Positions 35,786 to 48,443 of a stretch of DNA of 64,000 nucleotides are shown here, in pieces (the first letter of the stretch is position 1; every line of letters starts with the position of its first letter). The position numbers and the translations under genes are program-made. This stretch comes from Kitagawia praeruptora (taxonomy: Eukaryota; Streptophyta; Magnoliopsida; Apiales; Apiaceae): the NCBI GenBank assembly GCA_037693485.1, contig CM075349.1, positions 119,141,501 through 119,205,500 on the forward strand, given 5' to 3'. Under the pieces are notes generated by a model. It ran no database searches, had not been told where the DNA came from, and saw only the letters and a list, made by a program, of their open reading frames with translations.

Positions 35786-37135
35786 CTACCTACACCATTC
35801 ATTGACCAAGTTGATTCCTAACCAAACATTTACACTTGGAAGGTTAAATAATAAAAGAAAATGTTTACTTGCATCTGTATCCGGCTTTTTCAACGCTTCT
35901 CCTAAAGTCATATTATACACCCTGCCAGTAGGTCTATTTGAAGCAGTCATACTTTGTCCCGGCGCAGATGACCCACCGGAACGGCAATCTCTAGCAAAGT
36001 GTCCTAATTTCCCACATTGATAATACTTGATATCAATTTTGTCAGTTGATGTGCACTGGTTATAATAGTGTCCTTTCTGTCCGCACTTAAAGCAAGTTAT
36101 TTCCGACATCCTACACACTCCCGTATGTTTTCTACCACACTTGCTACAATCTGGTAAGGGTGGTCGTGCTTGATTAGACTGAAAAGTTCTTGAGGATTTG
36201 CCACCTTGATTCACAGTCTCACTAACAGCCTTGTTACTCCCTGACTTTCCCACAAACTGAGATTTTTGTCCTTTACCAACCTTACTAAAGTAAGTTCCTT
36301 CACTTGAACCTCCCTTCTGGCCCTCAAATCTCCTTTTCTTACTTTCTTGACCTATCTGGTTTTGTTCACTCTCAGCTTCTATAATGGATGCCTTTTGAAC
36401 TACCGCAGCATAATCAGTTAACTCAAACGGTGCCACTCTCATCCGTAGCCATGGTTTCAATCCTTGTTGGAACCTTTTCGCTCGTTGTTCCTCAGTACGC
36501 ACAAATTCTGGAACAAACCTAGACAATTCAGTAAATTTAGTCTCATACTCGGCCACTGATAGATTATCCTGCTTTAATTCCAGAAATTTCATCTCCATTT
36601 GGTTTTCCAGATACCTAGGGGAGTACTTCTCTAAAAACACCCTAGTGAAACGTTCCCAGGTTATCACTCCCGCTCCTTCTAGGTTCTTCTTAGCTTCCCA
36701 CCAATAATTTGCCTCTCCCTTTAAGAGATAGGCTGCAAAGATTGTTTTCTGATCCTCTTCTATCCTCAATATCTCAAAAGCTTTTTCCATCTCTTTTAAC
36801 CAGGCTCTGGCTACTACTGGGTTAACAGTTCCCTCAAACTCTGGGGGTTTCAATGACTTAAAGGCACGAAAGGAGTTAGCTGTCTGATTAGGAAGAACAG
36901 GTGGTGGTTGAGGGTTCTGTGGATTAGCCAAATTCTGCCTTAGTAAGTCCATAAATTGGTTTAAGGGATCACCCCCTTGGTTTCCTTGTTGGCCAGTTGA
37001 TTCATCTTCTTCTTCTTCTTCATGATTTTGTTCATTATGAGCGTTTTCACCCTGCCTATTATGACTTCCTTCCTCTCTTTCATTTTCCCTTGCATTCGCT
37101 CTATTATTACGCTTAGGCGGCATGATTCTGTACAT
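35786..37135 (-). CDS. Gag polyprotein of chromovirus-like element D
   Basis: An intact ORF; the natural start is probably MPPKRNNRANARENE at about 37123. An acidic/Gln-rich head is followed by the capsid domain, with FRAFKSLKPPEFEGTVNP, KTIFAAYLLKGEANYWWE and the WERFTRVFLEKYSPRYLENQ block typical of chromovirus gag. Three nucleocapsid knuckles follow: CSKCGRKHTGVC, CFKCGQKGHYYNQC and a third in which the first Cys is replaced (YYQCGKLGHFARDC). The frame then runs through GRVYNMTLGEALKKPD into a short foreign-looking end, consistent with the deletion of pol. It would form the capsid and package RNA. Confidence 0.85.
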   Translation of the reverse strand: MYRIMPPKRNNRANARENEREEGSHNRQGENAHNEQNHEEEEEDESTGQQGNQGGDPLNQFMDLLRQNLANPQNPQPPPVLPNQTANSFRAFKSLKPPEFEGTVNPVVARAWLKEMEKAFEILRIEEDQKTIFAAYLLKGEANYWWEAKKNLEGAGVITWERFTRVFLEKYSPRYLENQMEMKFLELKQDNLSVAEYETKFTELSRFVPEFVRTEEQRAKRFQQGLKPWLRMRVAPFELTDYAAVVQKASIIEAESEQNQIGQESKKRRFEGQKGGSSEGTYFSKVGKGQKSQFVGKSGSNKAVSETVNQGGKSSRTFQSNQARPPLPDCSKCGRKHTGVCRMSEITCFKCGQKGHYYNQCTSTDKIDIKYYQCGKLGHFARDCRSGGSSAPGQSMTASNRPTGRVYNMTLGEALKKPDTDASKHFLLLFNLPSVNVWLGINLVNEWCR

Positions 37136-38383
37136 AATATTTCCATTAATTACCCAGATTTAGGGTACAATATACATCATTCCCATATACATCATTCTCA
37201 TATACACAATTATATCACTAGTTAACTCATTTATATACCATAATATTCTCAACTCAGCTTTAGCAAATAAGCGTGTCACCTTTAGCACAATAACCTTTTC
37301 ATTTAAGTCAATCACCTTATATACATCAATATCCTTGAATCTCAACATTTAATATCAAAGTACGATAGAATTTAGACAGAATACACAAACTTCATTAATT
37401 ATCCCCACTTCCTTTGTTTAACCTTATTCTGACTTTTTCCTCAAAATACACCTTACTCTCAATAGTAACTCTCAATTATACCTTAAAATTCCTCATATTA
37501 TTTTATCTTACTAATCATCAAATATACCCATTTCTTTTCACGAACTTCCTTCCTCTTTTATATCGGAACGCTTCTAACTCTAATTATCTCTTATTGAAAT
37601 TTCCCTTGAAATCTCGAGTTTCCTCGTATAATCACGTATACTCTAAACTTTGCTTCCATTTTTCCATCCATTAAGGAAATCTTCTATATTCGAAACAATT
37701 GATAGAATTCAAGAAACTTTGAATTGAAACGGACCCAGAAACAAGTAGGTGTCCCAAAACAATTTATAAGATTAAGAGTTTTAAATAACTTTTATTTGAA
37801 ACAGAAGGATATTTGGGAAATCAATCTAATGGAAGAACCCGTACGTCACACAAGTGAGGGCGTCCCCTCCGACTTTCTATCACACAGACAGATCGTCCTT
37901 GTGTATACATATAGGGCTGTTCCTTTTTGTTGGAGTAAGAAATATAAAGGAAAATTTAAATCATGATGATATATACCACCTTTCGAAAATAATCTTAGAG
38001 AAATTTTTTGACTAAGATAGATTGAATAAAATTTTGAAATACATTCCAAAGGTACCAGAAAGTTTTGAAAAGATACCGGCCCCTTTTGAATAAGAGATGA
38101 TAGATCACCCTGGAATTACTCACGAGGTTATCTAACGTACACTTCCCAATACATCAAGTATTCCCTTTCTCATATCGATCTCGTATGCTACATAAACTTA
38201 ACACTTTTGGCATAATAACCTTTATTAGCAATAATCTATTAAATTATAATCACTACTTAGAATAAACACTTCGTTCGATAAACCCCCCCTTGAACTCGAT
38301 GTGAGTTCATCTTTTATATCATTACCTATATATCTATATGTGTATATTACTATCACTCTTGTTCCTGAGCATTATGACTCTTA
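37136..38383 (-). other. 5' leader of element D
   Basis: Non-coding region between primer site and gag. Short direct repeats of a CATTCYCATATAC motif at 37179-37210. No gene seen. Confidence 0.6.
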
Positions 38384-38395
38384 GCTCTGATACCA
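38384..38395 (-). other. Primer-binding site of element D (initiator tRNA-Met)
   Basis: The minus strand reads TGGTATCAGAGC, the standard complement of the 3' end of initiator tRNA-Met, 3 bp from the LTR edge at 38399. Confidence 0.9.
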
Positions 38396-38398
38396 AAC

Positions 38399-40366
38399 TG
38401 TGACAGCCCAAATCCGGGGTCATGAATCCGGCCGTCACGGACCAATTTCCATTCAATATGTATATACACTTTCTAATTATCCTTGTACGTAAGAATATAT
38501 AGTATCATTCCATCAGTTTCACTTCTAACATCATATAATATCAGTTCCTCTTCTTGAATGCTATAACCATCAATATACCATTTCAGTGTAATCTTTCAAG
38601 ATAACATAAAAACTTGAACAAATCTCTCGTTATAATCTTCTCATTTCCTTCTTATGCAACAATCATATAAATCAATATAAAATCAGTTTCTCTTCGTTTG
38701 TAACAATAATTCCATCATTTCATATCACTTTTCTGTTTTCAGTTATAGAAATCTGAAAACCATTTCAATTCTTTCTTTCAAGTTTTGGGGATATCTGCTG
38801 GCGCCAGATACGTAGGACGATGATCAGTCGCCTGACCGTATCCGCTCTCTGTTTACTACTAGTAGAAGGGATGATCCCTACCTGGTAATCAACCCTGGAG
38901 GAAGGCTACCTGCTACATCCTCCCTTGGCATCTTCGTGCCGTAAGAAAATATTGAATGCTGGACTGTGCCACTCCCACACAGCCTCTTACGCTTACTGTT
39001 GAAATCCCCCTTTTTCAAATCATTTTACCATTATCAAATACCATTTCACATTTTTCCACTTTGCCGTTTCCATTCGCATTTCCATTCACATATATCTTTT
39101 CCATTTCCATTTATCATCACTTTTAAAAATTATATATATCATAATACTTTGATTATGACTCAGGCATCTCCTCTATATTCAATGAAATCAATATGCTTTT
39201 ATATACATAGAGTATTCCATTTATCTCAAAAGTATTAATTACCATTCAATAATATTTATTAAATCACAATACTTAGGAAGAATATAATTTTATAAATCAT
39301 ATAACCTTAGATAATAATTGATACCATTCCTTTATATATAACTCTAGATAACAACTAATATCATTCCTTCATATTCCCTTAATCATAAGGCATGTTCACT
39401 TCATGCATAATCATCTCTATGTATATTCATATCCATCTCATACTCATATCCATATCCATATACATATCATACTCATATACCTTCCCTTTTAACATCAATA
39501 ATCAAGGAAAACAAATTCTTAACAATATAGTAACAATAGCATCACATATATATATTTCATGAAATCAAGTTTCCTTGAAGATAAATAATTTCCAAGTAGG
39601 GATAGAAAAGATCTTGCCTCGGTTTTGGTATCCTGACAGTATGGCTCGTCCCTCTTCCGGAGTTTCTATAAACACAAAAGGACCGTCGTTAGAATACCAC
39701 ATCTCTTACTCACTACACTCTTGTATAACATTACCCTTGACACTTTAATATATGTTTAACGTATCACTATTACCCCAAAGGTTCAAAAACTTAACTATTT
39801 ATAACCTTAATCGAAGTTTCAGGGGTTTTCACCATTTCCCCTAACGACCACACTTAACTGTAAAAATTCTCAGAAAATATGGATTTCGAATTTTACCACA
39901 AGGTCAACTGGTAACAACTCTTTGACTACCTTACTACAATATCCCAAAGTTTCATAATTTTTAAAAATGTCTAAGTAGGGTAATTACAGCCTCAAAGTTA
40001 ACACAATTACTATTTCTCGGTTCTCGAACGTCTTTCACTAAAACTGACTTTTCTCCTAAACCGTTCATCAGATTTTAACGCACCTTATATCAAAATGATC
40101 TATGAACCAAGCTCTATCTCATCATGGTCAGTTGGTGTTCTAAACAGGAACCTACCGTATGCACCTGTTGCTCCAAAACAGGGCAGTTTCTTAATTTAAC
40201 GAAAATCGGACATTATAACGGCTATAATTCGGACATTCCAAAAACCATTCCATCACAACCAAGCCATATAATCATCCACCACTCCATACACATCAATATT
40301 ACATCCTCATAATCCATATAATCAGTGGTGAGGCCTCAATACCATCACCCAACAATCAATCAAAAT
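38399..40366 (-). repeat. 5' LTR of element D, truncated
   Basis: Matches 32159-34126 almost base for base, then stops at CAAAAT (40366). About 1.08 kb of the LTR, including its U3 beginning, is missing, so no target duplication can be found on this side. Loss of the U3 start removes the element's own promoter. Confidence 0.85.
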
Positions 40367-40368
40367 AT

Positions 40369-41043
40369 TGTATTTATTCGTATAATTAAAATAAAACTGA
40401 TATGTGTGGATAATATATAACGTAGCTGTTAATTATTTAATATAAATCAGCTGTTACAGCCGTTTTGATTATATTAAATCGACCGTTTCGTTTTTATTAA
40501 ATGGAATGGGGGTTACAATATTAATGTGGGTGATATCAGTTACACTTAGCCTCTAGTATAAATAGAGATCTAAGCTACTGATTGTTATACACTGAATATA
40601 CAGACCACACCCTACATTCTCTTCTCTTCTCTACACTCTCTGTTCTCCTGTTATAGTTTTGTTACTTAAGGTTTTCCGACGACTGAGGTGCTAGTCGAAG
40701 TTGAGTATTCTGATTGCTGTGATCACTGTACTCGGAGCTGTTTTATCCTGGGAGAGGTGTTGCAAGCATCCCAACACAGTTGTAAGTGTGGGCAATTATC
40801 TCTTCAAGAGTAGTCAGGACTTCAAGAAAATCCTGACGACTCAGCTGTTTGTTTTACTTGTTTTACATACTGATATAGCTATGGCTACTGGTATGTTTAC
40901 TGACTTTCCTTTGTTCTTTCAGTTACTGATATGCATGTTTTATACCTTCGTGTTTTGTTTCGTTAATTGTTTGCTTGGCCTTGGCTTGTTAAATACGATA
41001 TATAACTGCCTCTATGTTGCTGTTTTAGTCAATATTCCCAACA
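40369..41043 (+). repeat. LTR-like sequence, probably a solo copia-type LTR
   Basis: Starts TGTATTTATTC and ends TATTCCCAACA. It contains a clear TATA box (AGTATAAATAGAG, about 40555) followed at a promoter-like distance by a CT-rich stretch (TCTCTTCTCTTCTCTACACT), which together look like an LTR promoter on the plus strand. Flanking pentamers AATAT and AATAA differ by one base, so the duplication is not proven. It abuts the truncated LTR of element D on the left and lies about 160 bp from the ABCB stop codon. No internal coding region. Confidence 0.5.
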
Positions 41044-41200
41044 AATAAAAAAATAATTAAACATATATTACCATAATTTCTTTTCCATTATCATTCTCGA
41101 ATGACAAAAGGTGAAAAATTATAAATGGAAAAGAATAGTGTTACTACTACTACATCTTACAAATCACAACATGCTTGAAAAAAGGACTTGAAACACGATC

Positions 41201-44200
41201 CTATTTCCCTGCACTGATGTGAAGTGCAACTAAGGAGGCATAAGCTCCGTCTTTAATGTTAATCAATGCCTCATGTTTTCCCTTCTCTACAATGACTCCA
41301 TTCTTCACCACTGCAATTACGTCGGCGTTTTTTATCGTTGACAACCGATGAGCAACGACAACTGTAGTCCGGTTAACCATCACACGGTCTAATGCATCTT
41401 GAACAACTCTCTCCGATTCAGCATCTAGAGCACTTGTAGCTTCATCTAGTAGTAGTATCTTCGGACTTTTTACTATGGCGCGTGCAATGGCCACACGCTG
41501 TTTTTGTCCACCTGACAACTGTGTTCCTCTCTCCCCGACTAAAGTGTCATAACCCTGCATGTTTGCACCATGTAAATGTTATAAACAGTTTGATACTCAT
41601 TATTTTGCTTAGTGATAACCAAGCAGTTGAAGTTTGCACCAAAAAAGGTCAACTGGCCAACTGTATCTTAAAGTTAATGATTTAATTTTAAGAGAGAACC
41701 TAGCAAGTAGCAAAGTACATGAAGCTAAAACTTGGACACGTAAGTTATATCAATGCAAAACCAGAATTTTAAGACTGTTAAAGCTACCACTTCTAACATC
41801 TCCCGACAACTTATATCTACTGAGCTCAACTGATCTAATAGGCAAGACTATTCTAATAGGTGAAAATTCAATGAGAATCTGTTAGTTCCTCACACAATAT
41901 ACTAACCTGCGCCAAACTGCTTATGAACTTGTGAGCATTCGCCTTTTCAGCTGCGGCTATAATCTCTGCCTCAGTTGCGCCACCTTCCTTTCCGTATGCA
42001 ATGTTTGCTCGAATTGTGTCATTAAATAAGGCTGGTTCTTGGCTTACAAGACCCATCTGCTGCCGGAGCCACTTCAGTTGGAGTTTTTGTATCTCAACTC
42101 CATCAAGGGTGATATGACCTGAATCGGGATCATAAAACCTTTCCAATAATGCTATTACAGTTGATTTTCCGCTTCCACTTTCCCCAACCAGGGCAACTGT
42201 CTGCAAGAAACAACAAACAATTTTCAGTCGGTAATTAGCCGGAGTCAATACTTCTTCCCGGGTACTTAAGATGTTCAATAAGAGTTGTTAGACATTTTCA
42301 CCTTGCCACTTCTTATCGTCAGGCTGAGGTCTCGGAAGATCTGAACATCTGGTCTAGTTGGATACTTGAAGCTTACATGACGTAGCTCTATTTCTCCCCT
42401 CGCACTTTCTAAAGTTTCACCAGACTCGTTGGTTGGATCTATCTCTGACTTTCGATCTAGGATCGCAAAGATAGAAGTGGCAGCGCCCTTGGCTTTGCTT
42501 GAATTTGGTGTCAAGGAACTTGATTGAGAAATTCCCACAGATGCCATGGTCAATGCAAAGAAAACCTGAAAGGTAAAAAACATATTAGAACTGAAATGTC
42601 CAAAGAAGAAAATGAAGAAACAAATACATAAAGATAACCCATCTGATTTACTATGGAATTCATACTTACACGAAAAACTTCATTAAACGTCGTCTTTCCA
42701 TTATCAACAAGCCGTGCTCCAGCATAAAAACATGTAGCATAAACACAAAACAGTAAGGCGAATGACACCCCGAACCCGATCCCACTAATCAGTCCTTGCC
42801 TGATTCCTGTCTTCATGGGACCTTCACATTTCTGTTTGTACAACTCCATGACTTTATCTTCAGCACAGAAAGAAGCAACTGTTCTTATACTTCCAACTGC
42901 ATCATTGGCAACTTGGCTGGCATCTTCATACATAAGCTGCAGAAATTTACAAATCTATTAAACCAGGTTCAATACAGATATGCATTACAAAAGTGTTGTT
43001 TCAGTTTTTGTTTAAACCTTTGCATCTGCACTGAATCCTGTCAAGAATTTCATTTGAACATATCCATTGAGTCCTATTAATGGAAGCATGGCAAGAACAA
43101 TAAACGCTAGTTGCCAACATGCTGCAAACGCAATGACCAGGCCAGCCACAGCCGATGCTGCATTTTGAACAACCTGTGCAAGTGTATCTCCAACTAAAGC
43201 ACGAACACTGGCAGCATCGGCAGAGAGCCTTGCACCTATGGCTCCGCTTGAGTTTTCCGGCTTGTCAAACCAACCTACCTCCATAGTTACGACTTTTTCA
43301 AAGCACATATGTCTGATACGTCTTATCAACTTACAACCAGCCACCGAAAAAAAGTAAGTTTGTGATGGATAAACAATAAATGATGCTAATCCAAGGACAA
43401 CAAACATTAGCGCCCAGAATTTTGAATCCTTTCTTAGTTCATGTGGTGGTTCATAAAATATCTTGATCATGCTAGAAAGTAGTATACCAAATATTGGAAG
43501 TATGACACCATTAAGGATTGCAGCTATAGCTCCAAAAATTAGAATTGGTAACTCAGGTTTGTTGAGGTACATAAGTCGGCGCAATGGGACTTTTTGAGCC
43601 TGTTTTGATGTCTTTCCACTAGGGCTTTCAGGTTCTGCCAATGTAGCCTCAGTAAAGCTAGGTCCAGTGTGTAGATTGAATGAGACAGAAAGTGAACGCC
43701 GGCTGCTATTTCCTAGACCAGATGAGTCCCTACTTAGTGATCTATGGTTTGACATTCCTCGACTCAATGATCTACCATCTGCAGTAGTTTCTGACCTGTC
43801 TTTGCCACCTGCACCTTCAGCATTTGTTTCTTGCAATCTTATAAGCTGAGAGTATGCACCTTCAGGATCTTCAAGTAGTTCAGAATGTGAACCTGATAAT
43901 CAACAAAAGAAGATATTAAATACTTTTGCTTGTCCAGTCACACTTGACAAAGGGGGGAACTCTTTTTAATTGTTGAGTATACTAAATCTTGAAATATAGG
44001 CACTGAAGTTTTAAGCTCAACCTCAATTAATAAAGTGATAAAGTATAAGATGACAAAATAACACAAGTACGAAAAACATTGACAAGCGAAACATATTTTT
44101 ACATTGAACGTTTGTACTATAAAGGAGACATATAATGAATTATTACTATTCCAAGGGATACCTTTTTCGACCATCTTTCCGCGATGAATCACTGCAATCA

Positions 44201-46824
44201 TATCAGCATTTCTAACTGTGCTCAAGCGATGTGCCACAATGACCGTGGTTCTGTTAACCATTATCCTATCTAGTGCCTCCTGAACAATTCTCTCAGATTC
44301 TGCATCAAGTGCACTAGTTGCTTCGTCTAGAAGTAGAATTCGCGGGTTTTTCAAAATTGCTCTTGCAATTGCAACTCTTTGCTTTTGTCCACCAGAAAGC
44401 TGGGTTCCGTGTTCACCGACCATGGTATCCAGTCCCTGTGCGGAACACTAAGGTCAAGTAACAAATAACCCTGTAAAACATGGAAAGGCAAAACAACAAA
44501 TCACAAAGATTGGAACCTGAGGTAGTTTATCAATGAATCTAGCAGCATTTGCTAGCTCAGCTGCTGCTCTGATCTCTTCCATAGTTGCCCCATCCTTTCC
44601 ATAAGCAATGTTGTCCTTAATGCTGGATGCAAAAAGGACGGGTTCTTGACTGACAAGACCAATTCTCTCTCTAATCCATTTTAGCTGAAATTCCTTTAGA
44701 TTCGTTCCATCTATAAGAACTTCACCAGCTTGTGGATCATAAAATCTCTCAATTAGACTGATCACTGTTGACTTTCCGCTTCCACTTTGTCCAACCAAAG
44801 CTGCAGTTGTGCCACTAGGAATGGAGAGAGAGAATCCACTGAATATTTGCTCATCTGGCCGGGCTGGGTAACTGAAGTACACATCTCTTAAATCAATATC
44901 CCCCTGAATATCCTCCAATTTTTTTCCTCGGGTATCGTACGCATCTATTTCTGGCTTCCTGTTTATAGTTTCAAACATCTTGTAAGCAGCAGCTCGACCT
45001 GCTGCAAACGCACTCAGGCATGGAGAAGCCTGTCCTAAAGACCTGAAATATTCAAATCCCAAATGGAATTAGATCGACAGTATACATCCAGATATTTGGA
45101 ATTCCTTCAAATGAAAGCTGACTTAAGGGATATGATTATATATTACTAGACAGGGAGCAACTAATACAAAGTTCTGGATTGTAAATAAAAAATAAAGAAC
45201 AAAGAAAACTTACATGGACCCTGTCAACACAGCAACAATAACATTGAGCACATCACCCCCAGTGTAACCTTTTTCCAGTATCATCTTTGCACCAAACCAA
45301 ACAGCCAATGCATAACTGTAGAAAATAAAAGAGAACAATGTTCCAAACCCCAATCCAGTAGCCAAGCCTTCACCAATGCCTGATTTATAGGCATTCACAA
45401 GAGATTTAGCATAATCCGCCACGGCTTGTTTTTCCCCGGTGAAAGACGCAACCTAGATAAGGGTCAAAATGCTACTATCAGTCAGTGTTTCTATTTTTCC
45501 CTAGTTATACTGGTTACAAATACAATTAATTATATTTCTGAGTAAATGTAGCAGCCTAGATGTTTCAACTCTAGTTAGTTAATCAACACACACTAGGGAC
45601 ACACCGTTCTGATTGAACCAATTGTTTGTTCAACAACAATTGCAGCTTTTGCATAAGCTTCTTGCCCACGTGAAGACATTCTAGCGATCACAAGTGACAT
45701 CATTCCACCAGCTATGACGAGAGGCGGTATAGAACTTAACATGACAAGTGTAAGAAGCCATCCTTTGAAGAAGGCTATTGCAAAGCCACCGATAAATGTT
45801 GCTACCAGCTGTGTAAATTTCCCAACCTGCAAAAATGACATAAAAACATATATCAGCAAAAATTTTTTTTTTTTGGTTTTTCTGTTAAGTAGCAGAAGTT
45901 ATCTGCAACCTTAGTTAAAGGAGTTTAGGCAAGATAAAGTACTATATCATTTTCTCCTCCAGGAGAGAACAAGTAGTTACAAAAGAGCTTTAAGTAGTAG
46001 TACCTTCTCCCCCATTGCATCTTGTATGAGGACGGTGTCACCGGACATCCTCCCCACAACTTCTCCAGTATTTGTTTCCACATCAAAGAAGCTGACATCT
46101 TGTCTTAATATAGTTTTAAGATATAAACTCCTTATACGTGCAGCCTGTCTCTCTCCTGTAACCATCCAGCAAGTCACCTCTGCGGAACAACACAAAGAAG
46201 AGGTATTCATAATCCGAGTGCAATTTGCAAACATTTCCATGTTCAATTGAATCACTACACACACTTTGATAGCTCACAAATCAACAGAAAGAGGCAGAGG
46301 CTTACGCAAAAATGACGCTATCCCAGCCCCCGCAGCCAGATAGACAAATTCTAATGATACCTAAAGTGAAATCAGGTAAGATCACCATCAACTCCAAATT
46401 GGACGCACAACAAGCAAATAAACTTGAATGACAGTTCAAACCACATGTAATTTTTGCTACAATATAATCGAACAAATGAAAAATCATCCTTAAGTGTAGC
46501 AATTACCTTGGAAACTTTATCTACCACCTCGTCATTATTTTGATTTTGTCCAAAAGCATCAGTTAATTCACCAATAAGAATGCTCATTACAGGCATACAC
46601 ACTCCATTACCAATAGATCCTATGGTACCAATGATCATCAAGATAATATCCGTAGAATCCGCAAAAGAGAAGAGCTTGTAAAATGGGACAACCTTGGTAA
46701 TCTCTGTTTCCTTCTTTTGATCTTTATTACTTTTTTCTGCCTCTTTTTCCTGGATTGGAGTTGCTGATGTCGAGGCTAAACTTAACTCTGTACCACCACC
46801 ATTTAGGCCTTCCACCGCGGCCAT
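41201..46824 (-). CDS. ABCB-subfamily (MDR/PGP) ABC transporter, 12 exons, ABCB4/11/21-like
   Basis: Coding exons 46507-46824, 46306-46360, 46004-46179, 45605-45826, 45214-45452, 44517-45042, 44162-44435, 43018-43892, 42670-42936, 42302-42565, 41907-42200 and 41201-41554 join in frame to 1287 aa. Layout TMD-NBD-TMD-NBD. NBD1: Walker A GQSGSGKST (421-429), signature LSGGQ (525), Walker B ILLLDE ending at 550, H-loop His581. NBD2: GESGSGKST (1078-1086), LSGGQ (1183), LLLDE ending at 1208, His1239. All catalytic residues are present. The linker is Ser-rich (SLSRGMSNHRSLSRDSSG). The family pumps hydrophobic substrates across the plasma membrane; the closest Arabidopsis relatives (ABCB4/11/21) move auxin, so auxin transport is likely but inferred. 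The start is the first ATG of the conserved reading frame (MAAVEGLNGGG). Confidence 0.95.
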
Positions 46825-48195
46825 GCTACAATTTCTTTCACTATTAGCTGGATTCAAAAGCTTCAATCTATTTAGGAGTATTACAAAAAGTATACAATAG
46901 CAGGCAAAGAGCAAAGAAATATCATAACAGATAAATAAAAATCAATTAAGACTAGGGGGGATCTGATATGTAGAACAACTGTAAATGAAGAAATCAACTT
47001 CCCAGGAATCTAATAGTATATCTTAACCTTCCCTTCTACTCCAAACAAACATATACACACTACTGACATACATATGTACTTCAATATATAAAGATGACCA
47101 ATTCAACAAATCTAATTCAAAAAAGAAAAAAAAAATCAAGAATCATCATTACAATAGCCATACCACAACATTTAAAAATGGCCACACCTTTACACCTATG
47201 TGTCAGTGTCTGTGCAAGATGCTGTGTTCATTAACTTTTCCCCATCTGGTTGAACTGTCTTTACATGCCATTTCTTAATTCTGTAGTGTCAATATTCAAC
47301 TTTGGTACTTGCACAATAAATACTCCATACAACATTAAAATATAATAGATCCCTAAAAGGTAAATATGTGAAAATGAAAATGGCATCAAAATCTTTAACC
47401 TCAGGTTAAGTAGTCCATCAAGAACTAAACTTTATCAAATTTTATGAGAAGTCCATGAACCAAAAAGTAATTAACATCAAAACCCCAAATTACTATTATT
47501 CAAAAAAAATTTATAAGTGGAATGGCATCAAAATCTTGAATTAACTGGGTTTAACCTCAGGTCAAGAAGTAAACTTTAACAAATTTCACAAGATGCCCAT
47601 GAACTAGAAAGTAATTAAAATCAAAACCCATGAATTATAATTCAAGTTAAGAGTGAAATGCATATATTAAGAAAAGGAGGGTGGATTGAAAAAGAGAGCT
47701 AGAAGTTAGGAGGAAAAGACAATGGAAGAACCTACCACCAACCATTGAGTCAAAGAAAAGAAAGCAAAACTTTAAGCAAAGCAACAAAATCAACAACAGT
47801 ATTCAAAAACAGAAAAAATATTTACCTGAAAAAGGCAAGTTTTTACGAAAACTCCCCCTGTTTTTCTGGGGGAAATAGAATATAGGTAAGCGTGTCTGGA
47901 CTTTATTTGAAGCAGAGTATAGGTATATTCTACTACACCTTCTTTTCTTGTATAGCTGGTCCTGTACTACCAGAAGTCTAAAAGAACAACACTGAATCTA
48001 AAGTTAGATATACCAGTATTTATATTACCAGGAAGAAAAGATAAATCAGTCAGAAAGTGAGGAAAACATGTGTTTGCTTGCACAACAAGTTTGATACTTG
48101 AACCCTACATAATGGTGGTGTTTATATTATTAAGTCAAAGCAAAACTCAAATCCGACACTGTCAGCTCATACCAACTACAGTACATACTACAGTA
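46825..48195 (-). promoter_or_regulatory. ABCB promoter region, 5' UTR and likely leader intron
   Basis: No coding signal. A donor-like TTTCAG|GTAAAT (minus strand, 47825) and an acceptor-like TGAATCCAG (46849) suggest a leader intron of about 1 kb. Inside it a segment of about 120-140 bp is duplicated with divergence (about 47380-47500 and 47525-47645; shared ATCAAAATCTT...TTTAACCTCAGGT). A spacing of about 1 kb to the start codon fits plant ABCB genes with leader introns, but this is inference. Confidence 0.45.
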
Positions 48196-48443
48196 CTTCC
48201 ACTACTTTTTTTTGTTTTTTTTATTTGGACTGGACACGTTTGTCAATGCATATTTTTGATCAATTTTAATTTTATATTAATATTAAATATAAAAATTTCA
48301 CTATATTAAAGTATTAATAAATACGAATTTAACAAAATCATTTATGTTATATTTAATCTTATAGATTAAATATAAATTAATAATTTATATCATGAACCGA
48401 CGTCCAAATGGGAACATGGTTTATACTTAATAGACAGAAGGAG
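48196..48443. mobile_element. Degenerate Stowaway-type MITE
   Basis: The interior matches the family at 15302-15560 and 22569-22827 (GACACGTTTGTCAATGCA, ATAAATACGAATTTAAC...). Ends are worn: CTTCCACTACTTTT on the left, GACAGAAGGAG on the right, TA on both sides. Confidence 0.65.

Larger units (their letters stand above)
22876..40366 (-). mobile_element. Chromovirus-like Ty3/gypsy element D, gag only, split by a nested element
   Basis: The element comprises 22876-22879 plus 32158-40366; the 9.28-kb element at 22880-32157 lies in its 3' LTR. On the minus strand: truncated 5' LTR (38399-40366), initiator-Met primer site (38384-38395), gag (35786-37135), a short remnant, a purine tract and a 3' LTR of about 3.05 kb. 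No protease, reverse transcriptase or integrase is present. The iMet primer site, long LTRs and triple-knuckle gag suit the Tekay/Del chromovirus group, which is my inference. The two LTRs differ at roughly ten sites over the shared 1.97 kb by eye, so the insertion is young. Confidence 0.85.

Noticed and set aside
41868..41906. Extension of ABCB exon 11 into the following intron (…VSILCEELTDSH)
   Set aside because: A GT donor directly after the conserved SLAQ and an in-frame join to GYDTLVGERG show that this is intron read-through.
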